39,177 bases of DNA, taken from the NCBI GenBank assembly GCA_902779055.1, contig CACZAD010000036.1, positions 1 to 39,177 on the forward strand, in the 5' to 3' direction. Below, piece after piece: positions 17,916-26,127 of the stretch (the first letter of the stretch is position 1; the number at the start of each line of letters is the position of its first letter). Below the pieces are notes generated by a model. The model was given only the letters and a program-made list of their open reading frames with translations. It had not been told where the DNA came from and did not search any database. The stretch is from Fibrobacter succinogenes. Its GTDB lineage: Bacteria; Fibrobacterota; Fibrobacteria; Fibrobacterales; Fibrobacteraceae. The translations under genes and the position numbers were made by a program.

Positions 17916-18044
17916 TTTTCACCTTTTTTCGGTAAAAATAGTCATTTTTTCGGTTTCCCCAAGCCCGTTATTACAAAAAACACCGTCTTGTTATAGTGTA
18001 AAACTATAGGATGAGTATTTTTCTTAAAAATTTTTATAATTCAC

Positions 18045-18085
18045 CCTACTTTCCTATTGGAGTAGTAGGATTAAGTTTTTAAATT
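18045..18085 (+). promoter_or_regulatory. Promoter of metY with overlapping inverted repeat
   Basis: TTGGAG (18057-18062), 17 bases, TAAATT (18080-18085), placing transcription start near 18092 and giving a leader of about 220 bases. CCTACT-N13-AGTAGG (18045-18069) straddles the -35 box and could be an operator. A second palindrome, TATAGT-N5-ACTATA, lies at 17992-18008. The rest of 17916-18056 holds nothing I recognise. Confidence 0.55.
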
Positions 18086-18141
18086 AAACCCGTCAAACGA
18101 ACGAGGCGCCTCGAAAAGAGAAAAGCCTGGAGGATTTCGCT

Positions 18142-18186
18142 ATGCGATGTCGAATGTGTAAACTAGCCGAAGGCAGACGGGCCTAA
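18142..18186 (+). CDS. Cys-containing leader peptide upstream of metY
   Basis: A 14-codon frame, MRCRMCKLAEGRRA, with GGAGG 8 bases upstream, lying inside the long metY leader. Two Cys codons fall in the first six. Its last codons contain GACGGGC (18176-18182), which can pair with GCCCGAC (18239-18245), the 5' arm of the next hairpin, and also with CCCGTC near the transcript start (18089-18094). The design resembles the leaders at 27752 and 28861. Inferred role: sensing of cysteine (or Cys-tRNA) by ribosome stalling. It is the least Cys-rich of the four leaders, so the call is less sure. Confidence 0.5.
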   Translation: MRCRMCKLAEGRRA

Positions 18187-18230
18187 TACCGCAAAGATTT
18201 AACGCTCAGGATTGAGCAAACCCATTAACA

Positions 18231-18279
18231 ATCGCGTCGCCCGACGCCAACAGTAAAAAAACGATCGGGCGATTGCGAT
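18231..18279 (+). promoter_or_regulatory. Long leader hairpin before metY
   Basis: TCGCCCGA (18237-18244) pairs with TCGGGCGA (18265-18272), and ATCGC with GCGAT outside that, giving a 13-bp interrupted stem. No T-run follows, so it is not a classical terminator; it may act through Rho or by affecting translation. AAGGA at about 18300 is the ribosome-binding site of metY and lies outside the stem. The leader matches no SAM-I, SAM-II or cobalamin riboswitch consensus that I can recall. Confidence 0.5.
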
Positions 18280-18314
18280 ATCTCGCGCAAAGGCGCACAA
18301 GGAATTATAATAAT

Positions 18315-19601
18315 ATGACGACTCAGAACAAGCTCCATTTCGAAACTCTTCAGCTCCACGTTGGTCAGGAACAGGCAGACCCGGCAACCGATTCCCGCGC
18401 AGTTCCTATTTACCAGACCACCTCTTACGTGTTCCACAGCGCTCAGCACGCTTCTGACCGTTTCCACCTGAAGGATGCCGGCAACATTTACGGTCGCCTC
18501 ACCAACACCACGCAGGACGTTTTTGAAAAGCGCATCGCTGCTCTCGAAGGCGGTATCGCAGGTCTCGCAGTCGCTTCTGGTGCAGCAGCTCTTACTTACG
18601 CCATCACGGCTCTCGCCCGCAAGGGTGACCACGTGGTCGCTCAGCGTTCCATCTACGGCGGTACTTACAACCTCCTTGAACATACACTCAGCAAGTTCGG
18701 TATTGAAACGACCTTCGTCGACATCCACAACCTCAAGGAAGTCGAAGGCGCCATCAAGTCCAACACGAAGCTCGTCTTCATTGAAACGCTCGGCAACCCG
18801 AATTCCGACATCCCGGATATCGAAGCCATCTCCGAACTCGCTCACAAGAACAAGATTCCGGTCGTGATCGACAATACCTTCGGTACGCCGTATCTGATTC
18901 GTCCGATTGAACACGGTGCCGACATCGTCGTTCACTCCGCAACAAAGTTCATCGGTGGTCACGGTACGACTCTCGGTGGCGTGATTGTTGACGGCGGCAA
19001 GTTCGACTGGGCTGCATCTGGCAAGTTCCCGCAGTTCACCGAAGTGAACCCGAGCTACGGCGTGCCTTTCACGGCAGCAGCTGGCGCAGCAGCCTACATC
19101 GTTTACATCCGCGCAATTCTTCTCCGCGACGAAGGTGCAGCAATTTCTCCGTTCAATGCATTCCTCCTCTTGCAGGGCACTGAAACGCTTTCGCTCCGCC
19201 TTGACCGTCATGTGGAAAACACCAAGAAGGTTCTCGAATTCCTCGCCAAGCACCCGAAGGTTGCAAAGGTCAACCACCCGAGCTTCAAGGATCATCCGCA
19301 GCATGAACTTTACACCAAGTACTTCCCGAACGGCGGTGGTTCCATCTTCACGTTCGATGTGAAGGGTGGCCAGGTAGAAGCCTTCAAGTTCATCGACAGC
19401 CTCAAGATTTTCAGCCTGCTCGCTAACGTCGCCGACGTGAAGAGCCTCGTTGTTCACCCATACACCACGACTCACTCGGAACTCACTCCGGAAGAACTCG
19501 CCGCAGCAGGCATCTCTCCGGCAACGATCCGTCTCTCCATCGGTACGGAACACTACGAAGACATCATCAACGACCTCGCACAGGCTTTGGACGCAATCTA
19601 A
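18315..19601 (+). CDS. metY: O-acetylhomoserine aminocarboxypropyltransferase (O-acetylhomoserine sulfhydrylase)
   Basis: A 428-residue PLP enzyme of the Cys/Met metabolism family. It joins O-acetylhomoserine to sulfide, giving homocysteine, or to methanethiol, giving methionine directly. The opening LHFETLQLHVGQEQADPATD, the PLP Lys211 in HSATKFIGGHGTTLGG and the insertion around PSYGVPF are typical of the long MetY type (about 430 residues) as opposed to cystathionine synthases (about 385). I place the start at 18315 because AAGGA precedes it; a frame from 18273 has no such site. In Rhodospirillum rubrum an enzyme of this family consumes methanethiol made by the nitrogenase-like Mar system, which fits the neighbourhood here. 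Confidence 0.93.
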   Translation: MTTQNKLHFETLQLHVGQEQADPATDSRAVPIYQTTSYVFHSAQHASDRFHLKDAGNIYGRLTNTTQDVFEKRIAALEGGIAGLAVASGAAALTYAITALARKGDHVVAQRSIYGGTYNLLEHTLSKFGIETTFVDIHNLKEVEGAIKSNTKLVFIETLGNPNSDIPDIEAISELAHKNKIPVVIDNTFGTPYLIRPIEHGADIVVHSATKFIGGHGTTLGGVIVDGGKFDWAASGKFPQFTEVNPSYGVPFTAAAGAAAYIVYIRAILLRDEGAAISPFNAFLLLQGTETLSLRLDRHVENTKKVLEFLAKHPKVAKVNHPSFKDHPQHELYTKYFPNGGGSIFTFDVKGGQVEAFKFIDSLKIFSLLANVADVKSLVVHPYTTTHSELTPEELAAAGISPATIRLSIGTEHYEDIINDLAQALDAI

Positions 19602-19606
19602 AAAAG

Positions 19607-19633
19607 GTGATCCCGGCACAAGGCCGGGATGAC
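19607..19633. repeat. REP-like palindrome
   Basis: GTGATCCCGGC-ACAAG-GCCGGGATGAC, directly after the metY stop codon. It may act as the metY 3' end. Confidence 0.7.
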
Positions 19634-19648
19634 ATCAAAAACAAAAAT

Positions 19649-19683
19649 ACCTAAGGCCTAAAACCTAATACCTATTACCTAAA
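19649..19683. repeat. Five tandem heptamers (ACCTANN)
   Basis: ACCTAAG, GCCTAAA, ACCTAAT, ACCTATT, ACCTAAA follow each other without gaps just upstream of the cysK ribosome-binding site. The perfect 7-base period is visible; function unknown. Confidence 0.6.
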
Positions 19684-19696
19684 AAAGGATTCCACC

Positions 19697-20629
19697 ATGT
19701 CAAAAATTTACGCATCTGCTGACCAGCTTATCGGTCATACCCCGCTTCTTGAACTTTCCCACATCGAAAAGGAAAACAATCTCCAGGCTAAGATCGTGGC
19801 AAAGCTTGAATATTTCAACCCGGCTGGATCTGTCAAGGATCGTATTGCTAAGGCAATGATCGACGATGCCGAAGCTTCAGGCAAGCTTAAGCCGGGTTCC
19901 GTGATTATCGAACCGACTTCTGGTAACACTGGTATCGGTCTCGCTTCCGTCGCAGCTGCTCGCGGCTACCGCATCATCATCGTGATGCCGGAAACCATGA
20001 GTATCGAACGTCGCCAGCTTATGAAGGCTTACGGTGCAGAACTTGTTCTCACCGAAGGTGCCAAGGGTATGAAGGGCGCTATCGCTCGTGCAACGGAACT
20101 TTCTCAGGAAATCCCGAACAGCTTTATCCCGGGCCAGTTCGTGAACCCGGCCAACCCGGCCGCCCACAAGGCAACGACGGGTCCGGAAATCTGGGAAGAC
20201 ACGGATGGCAAGGTTGACATTTTCGTCGCAGGCGTAGGTACTGGTGGAACCGTCACGGGTGTTGGAGAATACCTCAAGTCCAAGAACCCGAATGTCAAGG
20301 TTGTCGCCGTTGAACCGGAATCCTCTCCGGTGCTTTCCAAGGGCACGGCAGGTCCGCACAAGATCCAGGGTATTGGCGCAGGCTTTATCCCGGATACCTT
20401 GAACACCTCCGTCTATGACGAAGTGCTTCCGGTCAAGAACGAAGACGCATTCGCCGCCGGCAAGGCAATCGCCAAGGCAGAAGGCATCCTCGTCGGTATC
20501 TCTTCTGGTGCAGCTCTCCACGCCGCAGTCGAACTTGCAAAGCGTCCGGAAAACAAGGGCAAGACGATTGTCGCACTCCTCCCGGATAGTGGCGACCGTT
20601 ACCTCTCCACTCCGCTCTTCGCTGACTAA
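19697..20629 (+). CDS. cysK: Cysteine synthase A (O-acetylserine sulfhydrylase)
   Basis: A 310-residue PLP enzyme forming cysteine from O-acetylserine and sulfide. PLP-binding Lys47 is in NPAGSVKDR, the substrate loop is [11 protein letters not shown], and the phosphate-binding loop is GTGGTVTG. Length and motifs match CysK throughout. AAAGG lies before the start. It is 95 bases after metY on the same strand, separated by a REP-like element and the heptamer repeat, so it may have its own promoter or be read through from metY. Confidence 0.95.
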   Translation: MSKIYASADQLIGHTPLLELSHIEKENNLQAKIVAKLEYFNPAGSVKDRIAKAMIDDAEASGKLKPGSVIIEPTSGNTGIGLASVAAARGYRIIIVMPETMSIERRQLMKAYGAELVLTEGAKGMKGAIARATELSQEIPNSFIPGQFVNPANPAAHKATTGPEIWEDTDGKVDIFVAGVGTGGTVTGVGEYLKSKNPNVKVVAVEPESSPVLSKGTAGPHKIQGIGAGFIPDTLNTSVYDEVLPVKNEDAFAAGKAIAKAEGILVGISSGAALHAAVELAKRPENKGKTIVALLPDSGDRYLSTPLFAD

Positions 20630-20724
20630 GTGGTTAGATAAGATTTGTTCGGTAAGTGCTTCGCGGTTCCATTCGCCTCGCAGTAGAAACCGAAAAACAT
20701 TATGATGATTCATTATTGAGTGAA

Positions 20725-20760
20725 AAACGCTAGAAGGTTCCATTCGCCTCCCTAGCGTTT
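20725..20760 (+). terminator. Probable terminator after cysK
   Basis: AAACGCTAG (20725-20733) pairs with CTAGCGTTT (20752-20760), a 9-bp stem with an 18-base loop, followed by ATTTGTGTTT. The loop contains GGTTCCATTCGCCTC, which also occurs about 60 bases upstream, at about 20666. Confidence 0.6.
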
Positions 20761-20783
20761 ATTTGTGTTTTACACGGCGCATT

Positions 20784-20811
20784 GTCATCCCGGCCCCAGT
20801 GCCGGGATCGC
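20784..20811. repeat. REP-like palindrome (inverted orientation)
   Basis: GTCATCCCGGC-CCCAGT-GCCGGGATCGCC, the same element as at 19607 but in opposite orientation, so that cysK is flanked by inverted copies. Confidence 0.7.
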
Positions 20812-20836
20812 CAATTATCAAAAGAACGGTTTAAAA

Positions 20837-21937
20837 ATGTCACAGAAAAAGCGTGTCGCTGTTGGATTGTCGGGCGGTGTGGACTCCGCCCTTTCGGCGT
20901 ATTTATTGAAGAAGCAAGGTTACGATGTAATCGGTATGACGATGGCGACTTGGGACGGATCCGTGAACATGCCCGCCGTCGAAGGGCGCGAAGGTTGCTA
21001 CGGTCCGAGCGAAGACAAGAACATCGAAGAAGCTAAGCTTGTCGCAAAACGCCTTGGGATTCCGCATTATGTTGTTCCGGTCGCCGAAGAATACAAGCAC
21101 CGGGTTCTCGACTATTTCCGTGCGGAATACCGTGCCGGCAGAACGCCAAATCCGTGCGTACGCTGCAATCAGAACATCAAGTTCGGAGCGCTGTTGCATG
21201 CAGCCCGCAAAATGGGGATTAAATTCGACTATTTTGCGACAGGGCATTATGCGCGACTCGACTTTATAAATCCGGATGTTCCGTTCTTGTACGAAGCGCT
21301 TGACGCACACAAGGACCAGACATACTTTTTATCGCGACTCACGGCGGAACAACTTTCGACGGTAATTTTCCCGCTGGGCGGTATGCAGAAAGCCGAAGTA
21401 AAGGCGCTTGCCAAGGAAATCGGCTGGGACGATTTTGCAACAAAACGCGAAAGCCAGGACTTTATCGAGTGTGGCGATTACTCGGTGCTGTTTGACGAAA
21501 GCGACAACGTTCCCGGAGATTTCGTCGATGTGAACGGCAAGGTTCTCGGGAAGCACAAGGGCATTGTACATTACACGATTGGGCAACGCAAGGGGCTCAA
21601 CATCGGCGGGCAAGCGGAACCGCTTTATGTCGTAGCGATCGACGCGCACCACAATCAGGTAGTTCTCGGTCCGCGAAGCGCTTTGAGCTGCACAGAAGTT
21701 TCAGCAGTGGACTTGAACCTGATGGTTTCGGAAACATCGCCATTGCTGAAGGAAGCGCTCACAGCACACATTCGCCTCGGGCATAAAGGTGCAACGGCCA
21801 GAATTACGGAACTCGACACCGCCACAGGCAAAATTCGCGTGCAGTTTGACGAACCGCAATTTGCATCGGCGCCGGGTCAAGTGCTCGTGCTGTACGCAAA
21901 CAAAGGCGTAGTCGCGAGTGCGATCATCGGGAAGTAA
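20837..21937 (+). CDS. mnmA: tRNA-specific 2-thiouridylase MnmA
   Basis: A 366-residue enzyme that thiolates U34 of tRNA Lys, Glu and Gln using ATP and a persulfide or cluster-bound sulfur. The ATP PP-loop is GLSGGVDSA (10-18) and further blocks are TGHYARLD, KDQTYFLSRL and GIVHYTIGQRKGL. Cys107 and Cys110 lie in NPCVRCN, and Cys212 in ESQDFIECGDY; the common form has NPDxxCN and SQDxCF instead, so this one has a third Cys in place of the Asp. The frame extends upstream to 20765, but the start at 20837 gives the normal MnmA N-terminus. The ribosome-binding site is weak. Confidence 0.93.
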   Translation: MSQKKRVAVGLSGGVDSALSAYLLKKQGYDVIGMTMATWDGSVNMPAVEGREGCYGPSEDKNIEEAKLVAKRLGIPHYVVPVAEEYKHRVLDYFRAEYRAGRTPNPCVRCNQNIKFGALLHAARKMGIKFDYFATGHYARLDFINPDVPFLYEALDAHKDQTYFLSRLTAEQLSTVIFPLGGMQKAEVKALAKEIGWDDFATKRESQDFIECGDYSVLFDESDNVPGDFVDVNGKVLGKHKGIVHYTIGQRKGLNIGGQAEPLYVVAIDAHHNQVVLGPRSALSCTEVSAVDLNLMVSETSPLLKEALTAHIRLGHKGATARITELDTATGKIRVQFDEPQFASAPGQVLVLYANKGVVASAIIGK

Positions 21938-21941
21938 AAAC

Positions 21942-22343
21942 TCAAACTTCCAGAAGTTCTCGCCCGATTTTACGGATTTCTTCGCGAATAAGTTTTTCAC
22001 GTTCAGCAGACGGCTTTTTGGAACCGTTCATATACGCAGCCATCAACGACTGTTGTATTCCTAGCCGTCTTGCCACCTCAGACATATTAAGCGATTTAAA
22101 TTTCGCCGAGCCACGCAACGGATGCACTTGCGGTTCAAAAATGCTATCGTAAGAGAGATCTTCGTCTATTTCATCCCAGCGCAAGCCCCCAAAAGACAAT
22201 CTGAAAGCAGCCCGCTGTTCTGCGCTAGCGGAACGAAGTCGTTCCGAATCACGGAATTTCAAAAGGGCTGTACGCCCGTCCTTTGCCGTAAGCAAAATTC
22301 CGCCCTTCACGAGTTCAGCGCTTTCGATGTCTCTTTTGTGCAT
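21942..22343 (-). CDS. DUF2442 protein with C-terminal helix-turn-helix
   Basis: About 133 residues. The first half is DUF2442 (VKGGILLTAKDGRTALLKF, LRWDEIDEDLSYD); the second half contains an HTH, MSEVARRLGIQQSLMAAYMNGSKKPS. I place the start at 22343 because AAGGA lies 8 bases upstream, inside the end of the DUF4160 gene; an ATG nine bases earlier is possible. DUF2442 and DUF4160 genes are often found paired and have been proposed as a toxin-antitoxin-like module; here the HTH would make this the regulatory, antitoxin-like member. Confidence 0.82.
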   Translation of the reverse strand: MHKRDIESAELVKGGILLTAKDGRTALLKFRDSERLRSASAEQRAAFRLSFGGLRWDEIDEDLSYDSIFEPQVHPLRGSAKFKSLNMSEVARRLGIQQSLMAAYMNGSKKPSAEREKLIREEIRKIGRELLEV

Positions 22344-22344
22344 G

Positions 22345-22590
22345 TTACGCATCCTTTCCAAAAAAGCGATTCCATTCCTTTTCAAAAATTTCCTTATTCT
22401 CTTCGATAATGGACTCTGCTAATTTTAAATCCTTTAATTTTAGCCCTTCATTTTTTAACAATGAAACTTCTCCATTCTCGATTCCAAATTTCGCTATTCC
22501 ATCAGAACTCTCCACATGAATATGAAATGGTTCATGATCGTTAGAATAGAAATAGAATCTAAGACCGAAGAGGATAAGCAATGTCGGCAT
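22345..22590 (-). CDS. DUF4160 protein
   Basis: An 81-residue protein with the DUF4160 core: MPTLLILFGLRFYFYSNDHE followed by PFHIHVESSDG (conserved HxPxHIHV-type motif). Its stop codon lies 2 bases before the ATG chosen for the DUF2442 gene, so the two are translated together. Role unknown; see the partner gene for the suggested toxin-antitoxin-like reading. Confidence 0.82.
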   Translation of the reverse strand: MPTLLILFGLRFYFYSNDHEPFHIHVESSDGIAKFGIENGEVSLLKNEGLKLKDLKLAESIIEENKEIFEKEWNRFFGKDA

Positions 22591-22728
22591 TTATATTTCC
22601 TTTGAATTTAGGATATAATTTTATATCCGTCAATATAGCGTTACGTTTTTTAGAAGTTTTTTAGGCTTCTATATTCTTAACACGCTTTTTTCGGAGATTT
22701 GGCCTACTATTTTTTGTAAAAAATTTGC

Positions 22729-22757
22729 AAAAAAATCCTACCCGGTTGGGCAGGATT
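22729..22757 (-). terminator. Rho-independent terminator of the nifH-family gene
   Basis: AATCCT-A-CCC-GGTT-GGG-C-AGGATT (22734-22757), followed on the minus strand by a run of Ts. The gene thus forms a single-gene transcript. Confidence 0.85.
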
Positions 22758-22789
22758 ATTATTTAGAGATAGTTGGCAATTAAAAAGTC

Positions 22790-23548
<759 letters not shown>

Positions 23549-23549
23549 T

Positions 23550-23617
23550 TAGGTATTTTATTACCTACTGAAACGCTAGGTAGCGTCAATTGTAGAATTA
23601 AAGTCTACCCTTTTCAA
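23550..23617 (-). promoter_or_regulatory. Promoter and switch-like leader of nifH copy 1
   Basis: On the minus strand TTGAAA (23612-23617), 17 bases, TACAAT (23589-23594). The transcript would start near 23582. From there TACCTA (23577-23582), TAGGTA (23562-23567) and TACCTA (23550-23555) follow in turn, so the middle one can pair with either neighbour. The last abuts the AAGGAG ribosome-binding site, so pairing could alter access to it. ACGCT-AGGT-AGCGT (23573-23586) is a further palindrome at the start site. Confidence 0.55.
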
Positions 23618-23753
23618 TATTTTTTCAACCCATTCCGTTCAAAAAATTATGATTTGCACCGTTGTTATAGTTTCGTTTTATAGCACCATTTATCTCGCGT
23701 CTATCGCACACCGATAAAACTCACTTTTTTTGTTTTTCGAACTGGGGTTTCTA

Positions 23754-23885
23754 TTGCATTTGCCTATTACGCTTTTTAAATTATGCGGGACTTCAGAACA
23801 GAAGCAAAAATTTAACAGACTACAGAACGCTAGGTAACCGTTCAATTTTCTTTCACATAAACTAATCCGGCACGCCGGAAGTTTA
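23754..23885 (+). promoter_or_regulatory. Promoter and leader hairpin of the nifB-like operon
   Basis: TTGCAT (23754-23759), 17 bases, TAAATT (23777-23782), giving a leader of about 150 bases. In it TAAACT-AA-TCCGG-CACG-CCGGA-AGTTTA (23858-23885) is a strong interrupted hairpin with no T-run. AACGCTAGGTA at 23826-23836 repeats the 11-mer at 23572-23582 near the divergent nifH start. No Cys-rich small frame is visible in this divergent region. Confidence 0.5.
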
Positions 23886-23941
23886 GCCTCGTAGGAATTT
23901 CACCTTCGCGGTCTATCGATTCTTTTGCCTTGTGAGGTTTT

Positions 23942-24814
23942 ATGGCAATAAATCAAGAGACAGTTTTTAGAGAGCACCCCTGTTTTGGTGCATGCAAGAA
24001 TCGTAAAGGGCGCATCCATTTGCCCGTCGCACCGGGTTGTAACATCGAGTGCCGTTTTTGCGACCGTCGCATCAACGAAGACGCACAAGTCCCGGGAAAT
24101 ACAAGTAAAGTCATTAAACCCGAAGAAGCATGCGGCTATATTCGCAAGGCACTTGAATACGTACCGGATCTTACTACGGTGGGTATTGCAGGCCCTGGCG
24201 ACACGCTTGCAACGCCTTTTGCGCTGGACACATTCCGCCTCGTCAAAAAGGAATTTCCGAACCTCATCCGTTGCATGAGTACTAACGGACTTTTGCTGAA
24301 CGACAAGGCCGACGAAGTCATCGATGTGGGTATCGACACGCTTACGGTAACGGTAAACGCAGTCGATCCGGAAATCGAGGCAATGATCAACGCAAGGATT
24401 TTTTACCACGGCAAGACCTACACGGGCGTCGAAGCGGCTGAAATCTTGATTCACAACCAGCTGGAAGGCATTCGCAAGGTGGCAAAGAGCGGTACACTTA
24501 TCAAGGTGAATACGGTACTTTGCCCGGGCATCAACGACAACCATATCGAAGATGTCGCCGCCACCGTCCGCGAAGCTGGCGCAATCATATACAACATCAT
24601 TCCGCTGATTCCGCAAAACGGATTCAAGGACATTCCGGCCCCGACTCCGAAGGGGCTCGCGATTGCCCAAGAACAGGCTGGCGTATTCATCAACGTCTTT
24701 AAGCACTGCGCACACTGCAGAGCCGATGCCGTCGGCGTCCCCGGCGTCTATGATGTTGGTTCTCAAATCTATATGGACCGTATCCGCGTAAAGGAGACTT
24801 TCTCTCATGGCTAA
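23942..24814 (+). CDS. nifB: NifB-family radical SAM cofactor maturase
   Basis: A 290-residue NifB core protein without the NafY-like C-terminal domain. NifB fuses two [4Fe-4S] clusters and inserts a carbide from SAM to make the 8Fe precursor (NifB-co/L-cluster) for nitrogenase-type cofactors. Visible: HPCFGAC (Cys14, Cys18), radical SAM CNIECRFC (Cys33, Cys37, Cys40), VGIAGPGDTLA, STNGLLL, VNAVDPEI, VNTVLCPGINDNH and the C-terminal HCAHCRADAVG (Cys256, Cys259). Its presence implies the neighbouring D/K proteins carry a complex 8Fe-type cofactor. The stop overlaps the next gene by 8 bases. In Mar systems the equivalent gene is called marB; I cannot tell the subgroup by eye. Confidence 0.92.
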   Translation: MAINQETVFREHPCFGACKNRKGRIHLPVAPGCNIECRFCDRRINEDAQVPGNTSKVIKPEEACGYIRKALEYVPDLTTVGIAGPGDTLATPFALDTFRLVKKEFPNLIRCMSTNGLLLNDKADEVIDVGIDTLTVTVNAVDPEIEAMINARIFYHGKTYTGVEAAEILIHNQLEGIRKVAKSGTLIKVNTVLCPGINDNHIEDVAATVREAGAIIYNIIPLIPQNGFKDIPAPTPKGLAIAQEQAGVFINVFKHCAHCRADAVGVPGVYDVGSQIYMDRIRVKETFSHG

Positions 24815-26117
24815 AATATTGGATCAGGCGCGCTACAAGTGCGCTTTGGCAGCAATGCAGACCGTGCAATCCATTCCCGGAGCAATTCCTGTATTGCACT
24901 CCGGCCCGGGATGCGCATCGAAGCTGAACGACAACAACGGTACAAGTGGCCGATTCAGCCCCAACATTTATCCCTGCACTAGCATCAGCGAAAAGGAAGT
25001 CGTTTTTGGCGGTGCGGACAAATTGCGTTCGACCATCAACAACGCGCTCAAGATTATCGACGCCGACCTGTTCGTGGTACTTTCCGGTTGCACAGGCGAA
25101 ATCATCGGTGACGACATCCAGGAAGTCGCAGAAGAATTCCAGGACGAAGAAAAGCCGGTCATCTGGGCAAAAACGCCGGGTTTCAAAGGCAACAACTACA
25201 TCGGTCACGACTGGATTTTAAAAAGCATCTTCGAGCAGTATGTAAAAAAGTACAAGGGCGAAGCCCCGAAGGAAAAGGGACTCGTCAACTTGTTCGCAGG
25301 AGTGCCGCAGCAGGACCCGTATTGGCTTGGCAACTTGCGTGAACTCGAACGCCTTTTGCAGTCCATCGGTCTCAAGACGAACACGATTTTCGGTTTTGGC
25401 CGCGGACTTGAAAACCTGCAGAAGATTCCGACTGCAGAATACACGATTCTCGTTTCGCCGTGGGCAGGTCTCGAAAGCGCAAAGTACCTGGAAAAGGAAT
25501 TCAACATTCCGCTGTTGCACTACCCCACTTTGCCGATTGGCGCTGCCGAAACCACCAAGTTCCTCCGCACGGTCGCCGAATTCACGGGTGCAGACAAGAA
25601 GCTCACGGAATCGGTCATCCAGCAGAACGAAGCACAGTTCTTCTACTACCTTGAACGTTACGCCGATACGATTCTCGAAAGCCGTATCGTAAGCAAGCGT
25701 TTTACCGTCGTAAGCGAAGCGCAGTACGTGATTGCCGTGACCAAGTTCCTCGTGAACGACATGGGACTTTTCCCGCAAAAGCTTTTTGTCACCGACGATA
25801 CGCCGGAAGCATTCCGCGAAGATGTCACCAAGGAAACAAACACGCTGAATTACGACATTAAAACAAAAGTCGAATTCACTACGGACGGTTTCGACCTCCA
25901 AAATCAAATTCGCAAAATGGACTTTGGCGGCTCCCCGCTCATCATCGGTTCGAACTGGGAAAAGAAACTCGCCCACGAACTCAAGGGCCACTTTGTGAAC
26001 ATCAGCTATCCGATGATCGAAAAGATCGTCATCAACTCGCATGTGGCGGGTTATTCCGGCGGCCTTTACCTGTTGGAAGATATCTACTCTGCCGCACTTT
26101 CCATGCTGAAAATTTAA
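24807..26117 (+). CDS. Nitrogenase-like beta subunit (NifK/NifN/MarK-like), pair A
   Basis: A 436-residue oxidoreductase-nitrogenase component-1 protein. Cys12, Cys36 (HSGPGC) and Cys95 (LSGCTGEIIGDD) have the spacing of the NifK P-cluster ligands Cys70, Cys95 and Cys153. VVFGGADKLRSTI is the family block after the second Cys. There is no long N-terminal extension as in NifK. It should form a heterotetramer with the D-like protein encoded 10 bases downstream and bridge a P-type cluster at the interface. Gene order here is B-K-D, whereas the second cluster is H-D-K. It is a paralogue of the protein at 35440 (shared PGFKGNN/AGFKGNN, LVLSPW/LVSPWAG). Confidence 0.85.
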   Translation: MAKILDQARYKCALAAMQTVQSIPGAIPVLHSGPGCASKLNDNNGTSGRFSPNIYPCTSISEKEVVFGGADKLRSTINNALKIIDADLFVVLSGCTGEIIGDDIQEVAEEFQDEEKPVIWAKTPGFKGNNYIGHDWILKSIFEQYVKKYKGEAPKEKGLVNLFAGVPQQDPYWLGNLRELERLLQSIGLKTNTIFGFGRGLENLQKIPTAEYTILVSPWAGLESAKYLEKEFNIPLLHYPTLPIGAAETTKFLRTVAEFTGADKKLTESVIQQNEAQFFYYLERYADTILESRIVSKRFTVVSEAQYVIAVTKFLVNDMGLFPQKLFVTDDTPEAFREDVTKETNTLNYDIKTKVEFTTDGFDLQNQIRKMDFGGSPLIIGSNWEKKLAHELKGHFVNISYPMIEKIVINSHVAGYSGGLYLLEDIYSAALSMLKI

Positions 26118-26127
26118 GGAGGATCTA

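Noticed and set aside
18086..18314. SAM, cobalamin or glycine riboswitch before metY
   Set aside because: The conserved cores of SAM-I, SAM-II, cobalamin and glycine riboswitches, as I remember them, are not present. A covariance-model search would be needed to settle it.
18225..19619. A 464-residue open frame opposite metY, and similar long minus frames opposite cysK and the D/K genes
   Set aside because: They lie antisense to firmly identified genes, keep the shadow-frame composition and show no motif.
23649..23717. A 22-codon plus-strand frame (one Cys) in the nifH/nifB gap as a fifth leader peptide
   Set aside because: It begins upstream of the predicted nifB promoter, has only one Cys codon and lacks a following attenuator.
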